A DNA stretch of 43,143 bases from assembly GCA_947305535.1 (NCBI GenBank), contig CAMZDZ010000004.1:1-43143 (forward strand), read 5' to 3'. The stretch's first letter is position 1; each line of letters starts with the position of its first letter. The position numbers and the translations under genes are program-made. Below, in pieces: positions 41,868-43,143 of this stretch. This stretch comes from an uncultured Fibrobacter sp. GTDB lineage: Bacteria; Fibrobacterota; Fibrobacteria; Fibrobacterales; Fibrobacteraceae. A model generated the notes under the pieces. The model did not search any database and was not told the DNA's origin. It was given only the letters and a program-made list of their open reading frames with translations.

Positions 41868-42173
41868 ATGCAGAAATTGGTCATCGTGACTTACGTGCTC
41901 CGTGCGTTGGGTTTCGTGCTTGTGCTCCTTAGCCTTTTCGGCCACAGTTTGATTCTTAACGTGTTTCCGGGACTGGAGGGGACATCCATCAACCCCATTT
42001 TCTATTCGGGCATCGCGGTGTATCTCGTGGGTGCGGCCATCTATTTCGTTTTGAACAAGAAGCGCATTGCCGACCGCAGGAAAAGCCAGATTCAGGAAGC
42101 CGAGGAACGTGCGTTCGGGGGGAACGCATCCGGAGACGCTCCGAAAGCTGATGACGGGCAGAAGGACGCATAG
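41868..42173 (+). CDS. Small membrane protein of unknown function
   Basis: A 101-residue protein with two hydrophobic helices (TYVLRALGFVLVLLSLFG, about 5-22, and FYSGIAVYLVGAAIYFVLN, about 45-63) and a charged C-terminal tail rich in Glu, Lys and Asp. No family recognised. GAGG 7 nt before the ATG is its ribosome site; a GCACC-CGAAA-GGTGC hairpin (41834-41848) lies in its leader. It ends directly at the ABC ATPase gene, so it is likely in the same transcript and may be an accessory of that transporter. Confidence 0.75.
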   Translation: MQKLVIVTYVLRALGFVLVLLSLFGHSLILNVFPGLEGTSINPIFYSGIAVYLVGAAIYFVLNKKRIADRRKSQIQEAEERAFGGNASGDAPKADDGQKDA

Positions 42174-42185
42174 GTGAAGGAAAAT

Positions 42186-43109
42186 ATGGGCGATTACATG
42201 ATTCAGATAGAGCATTTGCACAAGACGTATCGCAGCGGCTTCCTCATGAAGCCGAAGCTTGCGCTCAGGGATGTGAGTTTTAATGTGGAACCGGGTCAGG
42301 TGTACGGCTTTATCGGCCCTAACGGGGCGGGCAAGTCGACGACTATCAAGGTGCTGACCGGGCTCCTGAATTTTGATTCGGGAAAGGTTCTTGTGAACGG
42401 GATTTCGCCGCGCGACGTGAAAAGCCGCCGCTTTATCGGCTATTCCCCGGAGCAGCCCTACTTTTACGACTACCTGACCGGGCGTGAACTGCTCAAGTTC
42501 TACGGCAGACTCGTTGGGCTCGAAGGCTCACTGCTCGATTCCCGTATCCACTGGGCGCTCGAACTCTTGCATGCCGACAAGGACTGGATCGACAGGCGCC
42601 TGCGCTCGTATTCCAAGGGAATGATGCAGCGCGTGGGCATCGCCCAGGCCGTCCTTGCCAAGCCGAAATTGTTGATTTTGGACGAACCGATGAGCGGGCT
42701 CGACCCGATGGGCCGCCGCGACGTGCGCGAGGCCATCCAGGAACTCAACCGCGACGGCGTGACGATTTTCTATTCCAGCCACCTGCTCAGCGACGTGGAA
42801 TCCATCAGCCACCGCGTGGCGATGATTGTCGACGGGAAGATTGTCCGCGAGGGCAGTGTCGACGAGATTACCGAGTCCTGCGGGGTGGAGTATCACGTGC
42901 GCACGCGCGCGGCGATACTCCAGAGCGACCTCCCCGAGGGCGTCGCCCCGACGGGGCACCCGCAGGAGTGGGTGTGCGCCGACGATGCGGCCCGCGACCG
43001 CCTGCTCGCCTTCTGCCTTTCGAACGGGATTGCCGTCGAGAAGATGGACCACAAGCGGCCTAGTCTTGAAGATATTTTGACGGAGGAGATTGCCCGTGCA
43101 GACGCTTAA
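42186..43109 (+). CDS. ABC transporter ATP-binding protein
   Basis: A 307-residue ABC ATPase (311 if the GTG at 42174 is used; the ATG at 42186 follows AAGGA). Walker A is GPNGAGKSTT (about 44-53), Walker B LLILDEPMSGLDP (about 160-172), signature SYSKGMMQRVGIAQ (about 138-151) and SSHLLSDVE the switch histidine. The C-terminal ~80 residues extend past the core, as in export-type DrrA/CcmA-like ATPases. A permease gene starts inside its last codons, so it is an exporter of unknown substrate. Confidence 0.9.
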   Translation: MGDYMIQIEHLHKTYRSGFLMKPKLALRDVSFNVEPGQVYGFIGPNGAGKSTTIKVLTGLLNFDSGKVLVNGISPRDVKSRRFIGYSPEQPYFYDYLTGRELLKFYGRLVGLEGSLLDSRIHWALELLHADKDWIDRRLRSYSKGMMQRVGIAQAVLAKPKLLILDEPMSGLDPMGRRDVREAIQELNRDGVTIFYSSHLLSDVESISHRVAMIVDGKIVREGSVDEITESCGVEYHVRTRAAILQSDLPEGVAPTGHPQEWVCADDAARDRLLAFCLSNGIAVEKMDHKRPSLEDILTEEIARADA

Positions 43110-43143
43110 GCATATCGGCATCATTGCCCTCAATACGTTCCGC
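43096..43143 (+). CDS. ABC transporter permease, N-terminal fragment
   Basis: A GTG at 43096, 7 nt after GGAGGAG, opens a frame reading MQTLKHIGIIALNTFR to the window end. The ALNTFR motif is typical of the cytoplasmic start of ABC-2 permeases. It overlaps the ATPase gene by 14 bp, and the rest lies outside the window. Confidence 0.75.
   Translation, partial: MQTLKHIGIIALNTFR

Overview
The window looks like a chromosomal segment of a Fibrobacter-type bacterium (Fibrobacterota, FCB group). The main evidence is lineage-restricted families: a TIGR02147-type protein at 36488-37369, a Fibrobacter succinogenes major paralogous domain lipoprotein at 39336-39893, many small lipoproteins, and a bacterial group GGGP synthase. 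Most of the window is GC-rich. The first ~6.1 kb and a patch at about 18.53-19.50 kb are clearly AT-richer. This assignment is inference from protein families and composition, not from a marker-gene search.

Layout. (1) 1-6.9 kb is an accessory defence island: a TIR-domain P-loop NTPase (minus), a type IIG restriction-methylation enzyme (minus), a decayed 5' copy of a DNA-deoxyinosine glycosylase gene, and a lone DUF2442 gene. The intact glycosylase copy follows at 6930. (2) 6.9-9.4 kb holds small plus-strand genes (glycosylase, phospholipase-D-like, ZIP metal transporter, small alarmone hydrolase-like HD protein), closed by a bidirectional terminator. (3) 9.4-11.0 kb, minus: ECF sigma factor, membrane anti-sigma candidate and Cys/His-rich Spy/CpxP-like protein, a compact envelope or metal stress circuit. 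(4) 11.05-15.8 kb, plus: DUF1538 membrane protein, two PII-like proteins, AlkD-type DNA repair protein, DEAD-box helicase. (5) 15.8-18.5 kb, plus: the conserved rpmH-rnpA-yidD-yidC cluster, in which rnpA seems to lack a standard start codon. (6) 18.5-20.4 kb: two lipoproteins and a truncated YbjQ-like gene. (7) 20.4-31.0 kb, almost all minus: RgpF-like protein, RNase R, PlsC, dihydroorotase, Mla-type ABC transporter, EngB, RecR, EAL/HDOD signalling protein, HisG, HisE. (8) 31.1-34.2 kb, plus: secreted M6-type metalloprotease and a lipoprotein. (9) 34.3-37.4 kb, minus: TIGR02147 protein, lipoprotein and TrmB-like methyltransferase coupled by ATGA overlaps. (10) 37.4-38.2 kb is a large intergenic region with two candidate structured RNAs. 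(11) 38.2-43.1 kb, plus: GGGP synthase, repeat-rich intergenic DNA, Fibrobacter paralogous-domain lipoprotein, AspT/YidE-type transporter, small membrane protein, ABC ATPase and the first codons of its permease.

The strongest candidates for something undescribed are the two structured intergenic RNAs at 37.4-38.0 kb, the apparent AUA-initiated rnpA, the TIR-NTPase/type IIG island with its boundary duplication, and the DUF1538/double-PII and sigma/anti-sigma/Spy-like operons. No rRNA, tRNA, CRISPR array, transposase or integrase was recognised.
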